The notes beneath the pieces are model-generated. The model made no database searches, was not told the origin of the DNA, and saw only the letters and a list, made by a program, of their open reading frames with translations. 64,000 nt of DNA from Colwellia sp. 75C3 (GTDB lineage Bacteria > Pseudomonadota > Gammaproteobacteria > Enterobacterales > Alteromonadaceae): the NCBI RefSeq assembly GCF_002836255.1, contig NZ_PJAU01000031.1, positions 372,001-436,000 of the forward strand, in the 5' to 3' direction. The position numbers and the translations under genes were made by a program. Shown piece after piece: positions 17,814 through 28,133 of this stretch. Every line of letters begins with the position of its first letter. Position 1 is the stretch's first letter.

Positions 17814-19904
17814 ATGAACTTAAAACGATTTTGCATAATTTTATTTCTGTCTGTCTTAGGAGTTAACAATGTTTCAGCTGAAATTGGTAAAGTATTGGTT
17901 GCTAAAGGTGAGGTGAATGCTCAACGTGAGCGTATGGTTCCGTTAAAAAGAGGTTCTCTGCTATTTGAAAAAGATATTGTCACTACAGGAAGTGATGCTC
18001 GAGCAAACCTTCTGATGATAGATGGTGCAAAAGTTACGCTAAAACCTCTTTCTGAATTATCGCTAGAAGAATATAAATTTAATAAAAATACTGTTCAAAA
18101 TGTTGTGGGCAGTAGTGATAAATCATCGATGACCATGAGCCTATTAAAAGGTGGCTTTAGAACGATTAGTGGTGCCATTGGAGCAGGGCCCGATAAATCT
18201 AAATATCTTGTTAAAACTCCCATTGCCACGATAGGTATCAGAGGGACTGATTACAGTGTTCTTATTTGTACTACAACCTGTGTAGGTTTAGATGGGGCTG
18301 GTAATATGCCTGCGGGAGTATATTTTGCAGTATCGAGTGGTTCTATCGTTATCACAAATGCTGTCGGTATATTGGTACTGGAAAAAAACCAGTACGCCTA
18401 TGTAGCCTCTGCTAATGAAGCACCTATTAGAATTATTATGCCACCTATAAACCTCGTCTCTAATTCAGCTGATCCCATCTTATTTCTATTATCGGATAAC
18501 AAACGTACCTTAGGAGATCCTGATGTTATTGAAGATGATAAACTGGTCGATGTAGATGAAACTGATAATGAAAGTAACGCTTCTGGAGAAACGTCTAACG
18601 ACCTAACATCAAATGAACCAAAATCAGTCGACCCAACATCAACTGAACCAAAATCAGCTGACCCAACATCAACTGAACCAAAATCAGCTGACCCAACATC
18701 AGTTGAGCCAACATCGGTTGAGCCAACATTGGTTGAGCCAACATTGGTTGAGCCAACATCGGTTGAGCCAACATTGGTTGAGCCAACATTGGTTGAGCCA
18801 ACATTGGTTGAGCCAACATTGGTTGACCCTACATTGGTTGACCCTACATTGGTTGAGCCAACATTGGTTGACCCGACATTGGTTGACCCGACATTGGTTG
18901 ACCCGACATTGGTTGACCCGACATTGGTTGACCCGACATTGGTTGACCCGACATTAGTTGACCCGGCATTAGCAGGCCCTTTTTCGGGTATTAATATTGA
19001 AGACATTCCCATTGGTATCCTACCCTTCACCGGATTTCCTCAGACGAGTAACGATTTTATTATTTCGATAGTAGGAGCGGACGAAGCAGTTGTTTCAACT
19101 GATGGGTATGATCAAAATGGTAACCCGATTAGAATCGATAATAAGGTGTATGATTTTACCGATATTAATTCAATCGCCTTTGCAGGACTTTTTAGTAATG
19201 GAGAGGGCTTATCAACGGCAACGGTTACTCCATCTGACAGTTTGAACACTGCAGATTATGGTTTAACTCAATTTTATGCACTTTCACCTGAAACCAATAA
19301 TAACATGCTCTTTAGTCTTGGAGAGGCACAACAAATTAGTGTTGGATATGATTCACATTCAGGATTATCTTGGGGACGTTGGAGCAATAACTTTATGCTG
19401 GCAGAAGCTATAGGCGGCACTGTTTCTAAAATTGATCTAAATAACTCATCATTTCATTGGCAATTTGATAATTTTCAAACTGATCAAGCGTTACCAATCT
19501 CAGGCTCAGCAGTATATTCATTAGCTGGAAATACCGACCCAACTAATAATTTAGGTGATGTAGGTATACTTGGTACAGCTTCGTTCTCTGTTGATTTTAC
19601 CAATCAAACTGTCGCAAATTCTCTTAGTATAGGTATCAATGGAAGTGTTTGGAATGCTTCTGGTTCAGGAACAATAGCTGATGGAAGTCATTTGTTTTCA
19701 GGAACTTATGATAACGTAAATATTGGCTCTACATTAAGAGGGACAGGTAGTTTTTCTGGCTTATTTAGTAGCAAGGTTGGCAGCAATAATCTGCCTGCAG
19801 GAGCGGGGTTAGTTTATGTATTACAAAACGACATAACGACCCCAAGTGAACTTGTCACAGGGACATTAATCTTTGGTAACTCTACAGCGGAGAATGTTCC
19901 ATAG
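17814..19904 (+). CDS. Exported FecR-domain protein with 5-residue repeats and a beta-rich C-terminal domain
   Basis: 696 residues. Signal peptide (1-22, cut after VSA). FecR domain about 40-180: RGSLLFEKDIVTTGSDARANLLMIDGA and TPIATIGIRGTDYSV, its best landmarks. A low-complexity linker (about 265-385) repeats V-E-P-T-L and V-D-P-T-L with a period of five. The C-terminal 250 residues are Gly/Ser-rich beta strands (TASFSVDFTNQTVANSLSIGI, then HLFSGTYDNV), resembling the barrel domain of TbpB-like Slam cargo. That resemblance is visual and unproven. No transmembrane segment follows the signal, so it is periplasmic or exported, unlike the inner-membrane anti-sigma FecR. Strong AAGGAG site; stop codon 53 bases before the lipoprotein gene. 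Confidence 0.8.
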   Translation: MNLKRFCIILFLSVLGVNNVSAEIGKVLVAKGEVNAQRERMVPLKRGSLLFEKDIVTTGSDARANLLMIDGAKVTLKPLSELSLEEYKFNKNTVQNVVGSSDKSSMTMSLLKGGFRTISGAIGAGPDKSKYLVKTPIATIGIRGTDYSVLICTTTCVGLDGAGNMPAGVYFAVSSGSIVITNAVGILVLEKNQYAYVASANEAPIRIIMPPINLVSNSADPILFLLSDNKRTLGDPDVIEDDKLVDVDETDNESNASGETSNDLTSNEPKSVDPTSTEPKSADPTSTEPKSADPTSVEPTSVEPTLVEPTLVEPTSVEPTLVEPTLVEPTLVEPTLVDPTLVDPTLVEPTLVDPTLVDPTLVDPTLVDPTLVDPTLVDPTLVDPALAGPFSGINIEDIPIGILPFTGFPQTSNDFIISIVGADEAVVSTDGYDQNGNPIRIDNKVYDFTDINSIAFAGLFSNGEGLSTATVTPSDSLNTADYGLTQFYALSPETNNNMLFSLGEAQQISVGYDSHSGLSWGRWSNNFMLAEAIGGTVSKIDLNNSSFHWQFDNFQTDQALPISGSAVYSLAGNTDPTNNLGDVGILGTASFSVDFTNQTVANSLSIGINGSVWNASGSGTIADGSHLFSGTYDNVNIGSTLRGTGSFSGLFSSKVGSNNLPAGAGLVYVLQNDITTPSELVTGTLIFGNSTAENVP
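18604..18972 (+). repeat. Tandem 15-bp coding repeat (V-E/D-P-T-L)
   Basis: About 24 units with a period of 15 bases. The first six or so are degenerate (TSTEPKSADP type); the rest are nearly identical copies of ACATTGGTTGAGCCA or ACATTGGTTGACCCG. All three plus frames and some minus frames stay open here because of the repeat. Copy number could change by slippage without breaking the frame. Confidence 0.95.
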
Positions 19905-19957
19905 ATACCTAGAAATCCATAGATTTAATATGACTGTATCATGCAGGAATTAAGATT

Positions 19958-22900
19958 ATGAATAAACGATTAACATACTTGAAAATTTTTAGCTGCGCTC
20001 TAAGCATATTAATACTCTCAGCGTGCGGAGGAGGTGAAGATGAAACATCAGTTGGTGTGACAAAAATCCCCCCAGCACAAGTAGTGAAAGTCAACGTATC
20101 TGGCGGCGTCACTAAAGGAGTGCTAGTAGGGGCAACTATTAATGCTTATAACATTGCTGTTGATGGTACTGTTGATTACACGTCAGTAATTTCATCAGCA
20201 ATAACTGATGTGAATGGATTATTCAATCTTGACTTACCCGCTGTCCGAGGATATCTATTACTGCAAAGCCGTGGCGGTGATTTTATCGATGAAACGGATC
20301 AGAATCCTGATATTAATCAAAAACGTAAGATTACATTTTCATCAGAAGAAGGCTTATCAACTGTTCTACCCCCAAGCTATAATTCTATTGCATTGACTAT
20401 GATTTCTCAGTCAATTTATGACAAATCATTACGTGAATTTGGAAGTGATTTTTATGCCGCTTATTTGATTAATATTGATACCTTTACAGCAGGACTCGGA
20501 TTTGACCCCCTTAGTATAATACCCGCAGATCCAGTAAACCCAGACCAGACAGTACCTGAAACGGCCAGGCAATATGCGTTACTTGCAGGAGGGCTTGCTA
20601 ATATTGATAATCAAGTAGCGGTATCTTTGGGATTATCATTACCAACTTATGAAATTATGCAGGCAGTTATTGCAGATTTCAGTGATGGAAATATCGATGG
20701 AACAATCAATGGTGTAGCCATATCTGTTGCTGGAGGAGTATTACCATCGGGGCTTGACCTAGACGCTGCAATTACTCGCTTCAAAAACAATAATTTCACC
20801 AATTTTCAAACAACCAGTATTCCTGACGTTGATTATGATTTACTGGAAGTACCAACCAATGTCATACCTGATGTGAATGCAGGAGTTGAGCAAACTATTT
20901 TGGAGCAGGACCAAGTTAGTTTATCGGCTACGGCAACTGACTCAGACGGAAGAGTTACTGTTATAGAATGGAATCAGCAGCAGGGAACTACTGTTGTATT
21001 TGATGATTTTAATAGCCTGAATCCATCATTTACAGCACCTGATATTGATACCAATGAAACCCTGAACTTTACTTTAACGGTGACAGATGATTTTGGTCAG
21101 TCTGCGATTGATTCAGTATCAATCAACATCATTGCAAATCAAAAACCAATAGCTAATGCTGGAGGTGACCAATCGATATATGAACAAAATTTAGTTAATT
21201 TATCAGGATCTGCAACCGATACTGATGGCAGTATTCGTTCTATTCTCTGGACACAAACTCAGGGGACAAACGTAACACTCAGTAATACTACAATTTTAAA
21301 TCCGTCTTTCACAACCCCTGATATTACTGACAGCGAAATTGCTATTTTCACCCTAACAGTTACTGATGATTTTGGGGATTCAACAACGGATACTGTTGCA
21401 ATCAATGTTATTGTCACCAATGCGCCTTTAATTGCTGCAGGTAATGATCAAACAGTTAATGAACAGACTTTAGTCTCATTATCAGGCACGACCATTGATA
21501 TTGACGGTATTATTGTAAATTTTGGCTGGACACAGGTTTCAGGTACAAGGGTTAGCTTATTAAATGCCAATAGTTTAATACCTTCATTTACTGCTCCGAA
21601 TATTAGTACCGATGAAATATTGGTATTTCAGTTATCTGCAACCGACGATATTGGTCTTACGAGTACAGATGATGTATCAATAAATATTATTGCTAATAAT
21701 GCCCCCATTGCAAACCCTGATACTGCTACAGTGGCAGAAGGAGCGAGTGTTACTATGTCTATTCGTAGTAATGATACTGATGTAGAAACGCCAAATTCCA
21801 GTTTAATAATAACCATCCTCAGTACTGTTACCAATGGTAGCCTGGTGAACAATAATAATGGCACGGTTACTTATACTCATGATGGTTCAGAAACTGTGGC
21901 TGATAGTTTTAGCTATACAATAAATGATGGTGATATAGATTCAGCCCCTGCAATAGTAAGTATTACGGTAAGCCCAGTGAATGACCTTCCTACAGTAACA
22001 GGACAAACAGTATCCACCGCTGAAGATATACCGTTATTGATCATTTTGGCTGGAGCAGATATTGATGGAACGATTAGTAGTTATTCAGCGGGCGCAGTTG
22101 CCAACGGCTCTCTAACAGGCACAGCCCCTAATCTCACTTATACTCCCAATAATAATTATTTCGGCAGTGATAGTTTCAGCTTTACGGTAACGGATAATGA
22201 TGGTGGAACTTCACTAGCAACAACAATTAGCATTAACGTAACAGCAGTAAATGATCCGCCAAATATCACAAGTATTGCAGGAACAACGGCAACAGAGGAT
22301 ATACTCTATACCTATAGTGCAACGGTAAGCGATATAGATGATGCTAATGATGGAACGCAATTGAGCTGGAGCCTGACAGGGGCTCCAGCAGGAATGCTTG
22401 TATCAACTAGCGGTGTAGTAACATGGACAGCGCTTGAAGGTGTTTTAACTTCAGGTATAGTAACCTTAGCCGTTGTTGATGGTGGTGAAGATGGTGTTGT
22501 TGCATCAACTGAAAACTTTACAATAACGGTGACACCTGTAAATGACCAACCAACGGCTACACCGCAAACATTATCAACTGATGAGGATATTCCGTTATCG
22601 ATTACTTTAGCTGGAATAGATATTGATGGAACTGTCATCAGTTATTCACCAGGGGCAGTTTCCAACGGCTCGCTAACAGGGACAGCTCCTAACCTCAATT
22701 ATACTCCCAATAACAATTACTTCGGCAGTGATAGCTTCACCTTCACGGTAACTGATAATAATAGTACGGTTTCAACTGCAGCGACCATAAGCATTACAGT
22801 GATATCAGTGAATGATCTTCCTAGCATTAATATGCCAGCGGACCAAAATGTAGGAGTTGATTTACCGGTATCGCTAACGGCTACAGCCTCAGACGTAGAT

Positions 22901-24043
22901 GGTACCATATCAGGGTATCAGTGGGCACAAACCTCCGGCATAGATGTTACAAGCTCCTGGACAAACGCTAATAGCCAGACAGCATCATTTAACTCGCCTA
23001 TTACAACAGCGACTACTACATTGAGTTTCACGCTGACAGTAACTGATAATGATGGTGGCCAAACTACAACAGCACATAATATGACGGTAACCCCTGTATT
23101 GGTTGCCGATTTATTAGCACCCACTTCAGTCTTTATTGATTCTACTTTATCTGGTTGTGTTAGTGATAATGCAGCCGCAAATGGCTATATCTATGTTCAT
23201 GAATTTGTATCTCTCAATTGTGATAGCTATTGGGTATCTGCTGATTACACCGGAATGAATCAATTACCTAATTTATTAACGCTAAATTTTACAAAAAATT
23301 ATTTTGATGATCTTTTTTTCCTCTCATCATTGCCATTATTAACAACGCTAACGTTGGATGATATATCTGCTTGGAATACAGGTCTTGATATATCATCATT
23401 GTCTTCACTTAGTTCGCTTACTAGCCTTTCACTATCTAATGCTGACGTTGCGGTGGCTGATTTATCTGTTTTATCATCCATGACTTCGTTAACTGTGCTC
23501 AATTTACATTTGCTTGGTATGTCAGATATTACCTTTCTCTCAGGTTTAAGCTCACTGACTTCACTTGATTTAAGTGCAAATAGCATAACCACTATTACAG
23601 CGGTTTCAAATTTTTCATCACTCGAGATATTAACATTATCCAATAACCTGATTACGACCATTCCCAGTTCAACATTACCTACGACACTGGCAACTCTTTA
23701 CCTTGATAATAATAGTATTTCAGCGACTGCAGCTATTGCCGATCTTTCAAGTTTGACGTCTTTAGCTAATCTTGAGTTGAGTTTTAATAGTCTTTCAGAT
23801 ATTTCAAGTTTATCAGCGTTAACCTGGTTATCCGGAACGTTAAATCTGAGTGATAATGCTGCTATAACCGATTTAATTCCACTGTTTGGCGTAATTGAAA
23901 ACCCTGGGCCAGGGACTGATGGTTTGATTAATTTACAGTTCATTCAGACAGATAATATGAGTTTTGGACATTGTTCTCCTCAAATTGATGATCTGTTTAG
24001 AGAATTACCTGCAACGACTGTTATCAACTATGTAGGTTGCTAA
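19958..24043 (+). CDS. Giant lipoprotein with PKD/Ig-like and cadherin-like repeats and C-terminal leucine-rich repeats
   Basis: 1361 residues. The lipobox ILSAC (Cys about 23) is followed by GGGEDE, so this is a lipidated protein without an inner-membrane retention Asp at +2. A unique N-terminal region (about 45-290) contains a carboxypeptidase-like start (GVTKGVLVGATINAYN). Three PKD/K319L-like repeats (about 305-575, each with ATDSDG-type and FTLTVTDDFG-type motifs) are followed by cadherin/VCBS-like repeats (YFGSDSFSFTVTDNDG, VNDPP links), a further PKD repeat (about 965-1050), and leucine-rich repeats of about 22 residues (about 1125-1320). The chain closes with a Cys pair (GHCSPQ, NYVGC). 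This layout is typical of surface adhesins or ligand-binding proteins. Co-operonic with the TPR-barrel protein and the cyclase. Confidence 0.88.
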   Translation: MNKRLTYLKIFSCALSILILSACGGGEDETSVGVTKIPPAQVVKVNVSGGVTKGVLVGATINAYNIAVDGTVDYTSVISSAITDVNGLFNLDLPAVRGYLLLQSRGGDFIDETDQNPDINQKRKITFSSEEGLSTVLPPSYNSIALTMISQSIYDKSLREFGSDFYAAYLINIDTFTAGLGFDPLSIIPADPVNPDQTVPETARQYALLAGGLANIDNQVAVSLGLSLPTYEIMQAVIADFSDGNIDGTINGVAISVAGGVLPSGLDLDAAITRFKNNNFTNFQTTSIPDVDYDLLEVPTNVIPDVNAGVEQTILEQDQVSLSATATDSDGRVTVIEWNQQQGTTVVFDDFNSLNPSFTAPDIDTNETLNFTLTVTDDFGQSAIDSVSINIIANQKPIANAGGDQSIYEQNLVNLSGSATDTDGSIRSILWTQTQGTNVTLSNTTILNPSFTTPDITDSEIAIFTLTVTDDFGDSTTDTVAINVIVTNAPLIAAGNDQTVNEQTLVSLSGTTIDIDGIIVNFGWTQVSGTRVSLLNANSLIPSFTAPNISTDEILVFQLSATDDIGLTSTDDVSINIIANNAPIANPDTATVAEGASVTMSIRSNDTDVETPNSSLIITILSTVTNGSLVNNNNGTVTYTHDGSETVADSFSYTINDGDIDSAPAIVSITVSPVNDLPTVTGQTVSTAEDIPLLIILAGADIDGTISSYSAGAVANGSLTGTAPNLTYTPNNNYFGSDSFSFTVTDNDGGTSLATTISINVTAVNDPPNITSIAGTTATEDILYTYSATVSDIDDANDGTQLSWSLTGAPAGMLVSTSGVVTWTALEGVLTSGIVTLAVVDGGEDGVVASTENFTITVTPVNDQPTATPQTLSTDEDIPLSITLAGIDIDGTVISYSPGAVSNGSLTGTAPNLNYTPNNNYFGSDSFTFTVTDNNSTVSTAATISITVISVNDLPSINMPADQNVGVDLPVSLTATASDVDGTISGYQWAQTSGIDVTSSWTNANSQTASFNSPITTATTTLSFTLTVTDNDGGQTTTAHNMTVTPVLVADLLAPTSVFIDSTLSGCVSDNAAANGYIYVHEFVSLNCDSYWVSADYTGMNQLPNLLTLNFTKNYFDDLFFLSSLPLLTTLTLDDISAWNTGLDISSLSSLSSLTSLSLSNADVAVADLSVLSSMTSLTVLNLHLLGMSDITFLSGLSSLTSLDLSANSITTITAVSNFSSLEILTLSNNLITTIPSSTLPTTLATLYLDNNSISATAAIADLSSLTSLANLELSFNSLSDISSLSALTWLSGTLNLSDNAAITDLIPLFGVIENPGPGTDGLINLQFIQTDNMSFGHCSPQIDDLFRELPATTVINYVGC

Positions 24044-24133
24044 AATTAATATTTACATTTTTTTCAGTTGCTTATCGATAGTTATTAATTGTTTTTATGA
24101 AACGTTATTGCCAATTGTTAAAATAAGAAAAAA

Positions 24134-26362
24134 ATGAAAAATTTATCACACAAACAGATACGAATAATAATATCGAGCATATTATTCCTATTTTTCTTCC
24201 TATTTTTAGTGGGTGTTTTACCAACACGCTACCTTGAGAACATGGAAAATCAACTCTATGACTTTCGTCTACGCAGTGATTTATTGAACACAGTTGATGA
24301 CAGGATAGTCATACTTGATATTGATGAAAAGAGTATTTCTGCTCTTGGTCAGTGGCCATGGCGTCGTACCTTAATGGCTGAATTAGTTGATAAACTGAAT
24401 ACCGATTATCAAATTAAGGTTATTGGTTTTGACTCCGTTTTTCCTGAAGCAGAAGATACTAGTGCGAAGGAATTATTAAGTCTTCTTTCCAACAATGAAT
24501 TATTTCAAAAACAGGATGTCGCAGCGTTTTTACAGACGAAAGGTGATGAGCTTGATGGGGATTCAAGATTTGCTGAAAGTCTTGTGGCAAGGAATGTGGT
24601 TATTGGCTATACCTTTGAGAATTACCGTGGAGACGATATTGATTACTTAACCAAAGGCTTTATTTCAGAGCCGTTGGTAACGGCCAAATCATTGGAGTCG
24701 CTTGATATTGATTTTTATCGAGCGGGTGGTTTTGTTGGTAATTATGAATATATGAGTCAAGCAACCTTTTATGGCGGTTTTTTTAATTACCCAAGAGAAA
24801 GTAGCAGTTTACGCAAAGTACCTCTTTTATATGAATATAATGGCGACGCTTATCCATCCTTGGCACTGAGAACTGCGATGGTAAGCCTAGGCGTAGATAA
24901 TATTGAATTTTTGTTTGAAAATAATGCAGAGAAACTAAACTCACTGACGCTCGAATACCTAAAAGTAGCAGATAAAAAAATTCCAGTAGATGGCCAGTTT
25001 GCTGTTTATGTTCCATACCGTGGTGGTATGTATAGCTTCCCCTATGTATCAGTTATTGATGTGTTAAAGGGAGATACTCCTTTAGAAATGTTGAAAGATA
25101 AAATTTTACTCTTAGGTACTTCGGCGACAGGAATGATGGATCTTCGCTCAACTCCGGTAGGCGATACTTATATAGGCGTTGAAATTCATGCCAGTATTAT
25201 CTCAGGAATTTTGGATGAACGTTTTAAATTAAAACCCTCCTATATGAATTCTATAGAAGCAGTTTTTCTATTATTGATAACAATAATATTGCATATGGCC
25301 TATTCAAGGCTAGGAGCCGTGGGTGCAGCAATAATCTTCCCTGTTGCTATCGCTAGTGTATTAGGCTTTGGTTTCTTACTGTGGCATAAATTTAACTTTG
25401 TTATACCTCTGGCAAACTCTATATTATTGGTTTCTATTCAATCATTCGTTCATACCGCGTATGATTTTTTTGTAGAATCTCGTCAGAAACGGCGTATGAA
25501 TCTATTTTTTGAGCAATACATTCCATCGGAATTGGTAAAAGAAATGGATTCCAATTCTCAGGAATTAAGTTTAACTGGTGACAGTAAAGAGATGTCTGTT
25601 TTATTTTCAGATGTGAGGGGGTTTACAACGATTTCTGAGACGATGACACCAGGGGATTTAACGCAATTAATGAATGAGTTTTTGACACCAATAACAAAAG
25701 TGGTCCATGAAAATAGAGGTACAATAGACAAATATATGGGAGATTGTGTCATGGCCTTTTGGGGAGCACCACTTACCGATAAACAGCACGCCAATCATGC
25801 AGTTCGTGCTAGTTTTGATTTGATTGAAGCGATAAAATTAATTCAACCCGAGTTTGATAAAAAAAATTGGCCAAAAATTAAAGTTGGTGTTGGTATCAGT
25901 TCAGGAGAGATGCATGTAGGGAACATGGGCTCTGAATTTAGAATGGCTTACACCGTCATGGGAAATAACGTTAACATTGGTGCAAGGCTTGAGGGTCTGA
26001 CAAAGAATTATGGTGTTGATATCATCGTTAGCGATACCACTGCATCGTTGGCAACAGCTTTTGTCTATCGTGAATTAGATCGAGTCTTAGTAAAAGGTAA
26101 AAACAACCCCATTATAATTTTTGAGCCACTGTGTAAAAAAGGGGAGCTTTCAAGTCTTGGGCAGAAGGAACTAGCCTGTTATAACAAAGCCATTGTCGAA
26201 TATCATCAACAAAATTGGCAGGCAGCAAAAAATTTATTTGAACAATTAAAATCGGTATCAACCAAGAAAATTTATGATATCTATTTAAGTCGAATTGCTG
26301 GTTATCAGAAAACGCCACCTGCAAAAGATTGGAATGGTGTTTTTGAGCACACAACAAAATAG
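24134..26362 (+). CDS. CHASE2-domain adenylate cyclase (class III), membrane-bound
   Basis: 742 residues. One TM near 13-33, then a periplasmic CHASE2 sensor (about 40-340, with DDRIVILDIDEKSISALGQWPWRR at its start), three TM segments (about 370-450) and a class III cyclase domain (about 480-670). The two metal-binding Asp residues are present (FSDVRG and YMGDCVMAFWG), as are Lys before the second (IDKYMGD) and Thr in YTVMGN, the pair that reads adenine, so the product is probably cAMP. The transition-state Asn/Arg pair is in VNIGARLE. A short helical C-terminal tail resembles a TPR. It closes the four-gene operon and probably senses the state of the envelope proteins encoded upstream (inference). 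Confidence 0.93.
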   Translation: MKNLSHKQIRIIISSILFLFFFLFLVGVLPTRYLENMENQLYDFRLRSDLLNTVDDRIVILDIDEKSISALGQWPWRRTLMAELVDKLNTDYQIKVIGFDSVFPEAEDTSAKELLSLLSNNELFQKQDVAAFLQTKGDELDGDSRFAESLVARNVVIGYTFENYRGDDIDYLTKGFISEPLVTAKSLESLDIDFYRAGGFVGNYEYMSQATFYGGFFNYPRESSSLRKVPLLYEYNGDAYPSLALRTAMVSLGVDNIEFLFENNAEKLNSLTLEYLKVADKKIPVDGQFAVYVPYRGGMYSFPYVSVIDVLKGDTPLEMLKDKILLLGTSATGMMDLRSTPVGDTYIGVEIHASIISGILDERFKLKPSYMNSIEAVFLLLITIILHMAYSRLGAVGAAIIFPVAIASVLGFGFLLWHKFNFVIPLANSILLVSIQSFVHTAYDFFVESRQKRRMNLFFEQYIPSELVKEMDSNSQELSLTGDSKEMSVLFSDVRGFTTISETMTPGDLTQLMNEFLTPITKVVHENRGTIDKYMGDCVMAFWGAPLTDKQHANHAVRASFDLIEAIKLIQPEFDKKNWPKIKVGVGISSGEMHVGNMGSEFRMAYTVMGNNVNIGARLEGLTKNYGVDIIVSDTTASLATAFVYRELDRVLVKGKNNPIIIFEPLCKKGELSSLGQKELACYNKAIVEYHQQNWQAAKNLFEQLKSVSTKKIYDIYLSRIAGYQKTPPAKDWNGVFEHTTK

Positions 26363-26458
26363 AACTAACTGTTTAATTAAGAATAAAATTCAATGAGATA
26401 TACAAAACTGAGATTTAAAAATATAACTATTCACAAGTAAAGCAGGGTACTCGAAGTG

Positions 26459-26511
<53 letters not shown>

Positions 26512-26521
26512 AGCAATATAT

Positions 26522-26564
26522 ATCCGAACACCAGCTACCTTTGGAAGGTAGCTGGTGTTCGGAT
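26522..26564. repeat. Perfect 20-bp hairpin
   Basis: Two 20-base arms, starting ATCCGAACACC and ending GGTGTTCGGAT, are exact reverse complements with only TGG between them. It lies 10 bases after the TTG run. No T-run follows on either strand, so it is not a textbook terminator, though it could end the convergent transcripts. Confidence 0.9.
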
Positions 26565-26691
26565 GAGGCGAGCGCTTGCAACAAAAAGTAGTCTTTCATA
26601 TTCACGCATCAATGTTTAACTTTTACGAAAAGCACAAAGTTTTAATCAGTGTGTTGGCGACTATTTAATAATAAATAGGCGCCAATAACTA

Positions 26692-27954
26692 TTACAACCA
26701 GCTTGGCGTAATATCTTGTTTTATAATATCTTCATAACTTGGGCGCTTTCTTACCACGGCAAACTCATTACCTTTTACCATGACTTCAGGGGCTAACATA
26801 CGAGTATTGTAGCTAGATGACATAACAGCGCCATAAGCACCGCTACTCATAATCGCAATTAAATCACCGGCGTCAGATTGATGTACTTGTCTTGCTTTGG
26901 CAAAGGTATCGCCTGTTTCACAAACGGGACCAACGACATCATAGGTTTTTAGTGCGTTACTCTCTTGATTCACCGCAATAATTTGATGGAATGCATCGTA
27001 CATACTTGGTCTGATTAAATCGTTCATTCCGGCATCAAGTAATAAAAACTGACGCTCTTCTCCTGTTTTGACAAAAACGACACTGGAGACAAGAATACCG
27101 GCATTGCCTAATAACGAACGGCCGGGCTCAATAATTATTTTACAATTTAGGTGGCCAAGTTGCGCTTTAACCATATCTGCATAGGTCTTTTTACTCGGGA
27201 TGATTTCATCTAAATAAGTAATACCTAGACCACCACCAACATCAATCACACTAATGTCATGGCCATCAGCTCTTAACTCAACAACGAGCTGTGCAATATG
27301 TTGGTAGGCTTCTTCAAAAGGAGCTAAATTTGTTAATTGCGAACCAATATGTACATCAACACCTTGTACTTTTATACCGGGTAACGATGCAGCTTGTTTA
27401 TAGGCTAATCGGGCTTTTGAAATGGGTACGCCAAATTTATTTTCTGCTTTACCCGTGGAAATTTTTTCATGGGTTTGTGCACAAACATTAGGGTTAATAC
27501 GAAAAGAAATCGCGGCAGTAGTATTAAGTGACGTCGCTACTTTTGATATCAACTCTAGTTCTGGCTCAGACTCAACATTGAACTGAAAAATACCTAACGA
27601 TAATGCATACTCAATTTCTTCCTGTGTTTTAGCAACACCAGAATAAACGATTTTATCGGCTGGAATACCTGCTGTTATTGCACGGCGAATTTCGCCCATT
27701 GAGACGACGTCAGCACCTGAGCCTAATTTGGCTAAAGTGGCAAGCACCGCTTGGTTGCTATTGGCTTTTACCGCATAACAAATCAAAGTATCTTGATCGC
27801 TAAAAGCGTTTTGATAATCTTGAAAGCTTGTTTCAATGGCAGTACTTGAATAGCAATAAAAAGGGGTTTTAACCTGTTTGGCAATAGTGCTAATCGCAAT
27901 ATCTTCAACAAACATTTCATTATTTTTGTGCGGGAAATAGGTAACTGGTGTCAT
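26692..27954 (-). CDS. lysA: Diaminopimelate decarboxylase
   Basis: Last step of lysine synthesis: meso-diaminopimelate to lysine, PLP-dependent, cytosolic. 420 residues, the normal length. The PLP lysine is in ICYAVKANSN (residue about 63); the Gly-rich phosphate loop is VIDVGGGLGITY; the substrate-specificity Cys is in VGPVCETGD. SSGAYGAVMSSSYN is the conserved C-terminal Tyr region. It stands alone, convergent with the cyclase operon. Confidence 0.97.
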   Translation of the reverse strand: MTPVTYFPHKNNEMFVEDIAISTIAKQVKTPFYCYSSTAIETSFQDYQNAFSDQDTLICYAVKANSNQAVLATLAKLGSGADVVSMGEIRRAITAGIPADKIVYSGVAKTQEEIEYALSLGIFQFNVESEPELELISKVATSLNTTAAISFRINPNVCAQTHEKISTGKAENKFGVPISKARLAYKQAASLPGIKVQGVDVHIGSQLTNLAPFEEAYQHIAQLVVELRADGHDISVIDVGGGLGITYLDEIIPSKKTYADMVKAQLGHLNCKIIIEPGRSLLGNAGILVSSVVFVKTGEERQFLLLDAGMNDLIRPSMYDAFHQIIAVNQESNALKTYDVVGPVCETGDTFAKARQVHQSDAGDLIAIMSSGAYGAVMSSSYNTRMLAPEVMVKGNEFAVVRKRPSYEDIIKQDITPSWL

Positions 27955-28133
27955 AGGGTAATCATCGAGTCTTGTGCAAACATAATGTAGCTAAACTTAT
28001 GCTAACTTGCCCTAGTATTCAAGGGCTAAGTGCAATATCGTCAAGGTAAAATGTTATAGCTCATAACTGGAATCTATCGGGGTGGTATATCTTATGGAAT
28101 TATCACCCAATCACCCGAGAATTTGATGATGTT

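Noticed and set aside
18398-19030. Long open frames on the minus strand and in a second plus frame across the FecR gene
   Set aside because: They are produced by the 15-base repeat, which keeps several frames open; their proteins are pure repeats (GSTNV, QHWLS) and the FecR frame has the signal peptide, domain and ribosome site.
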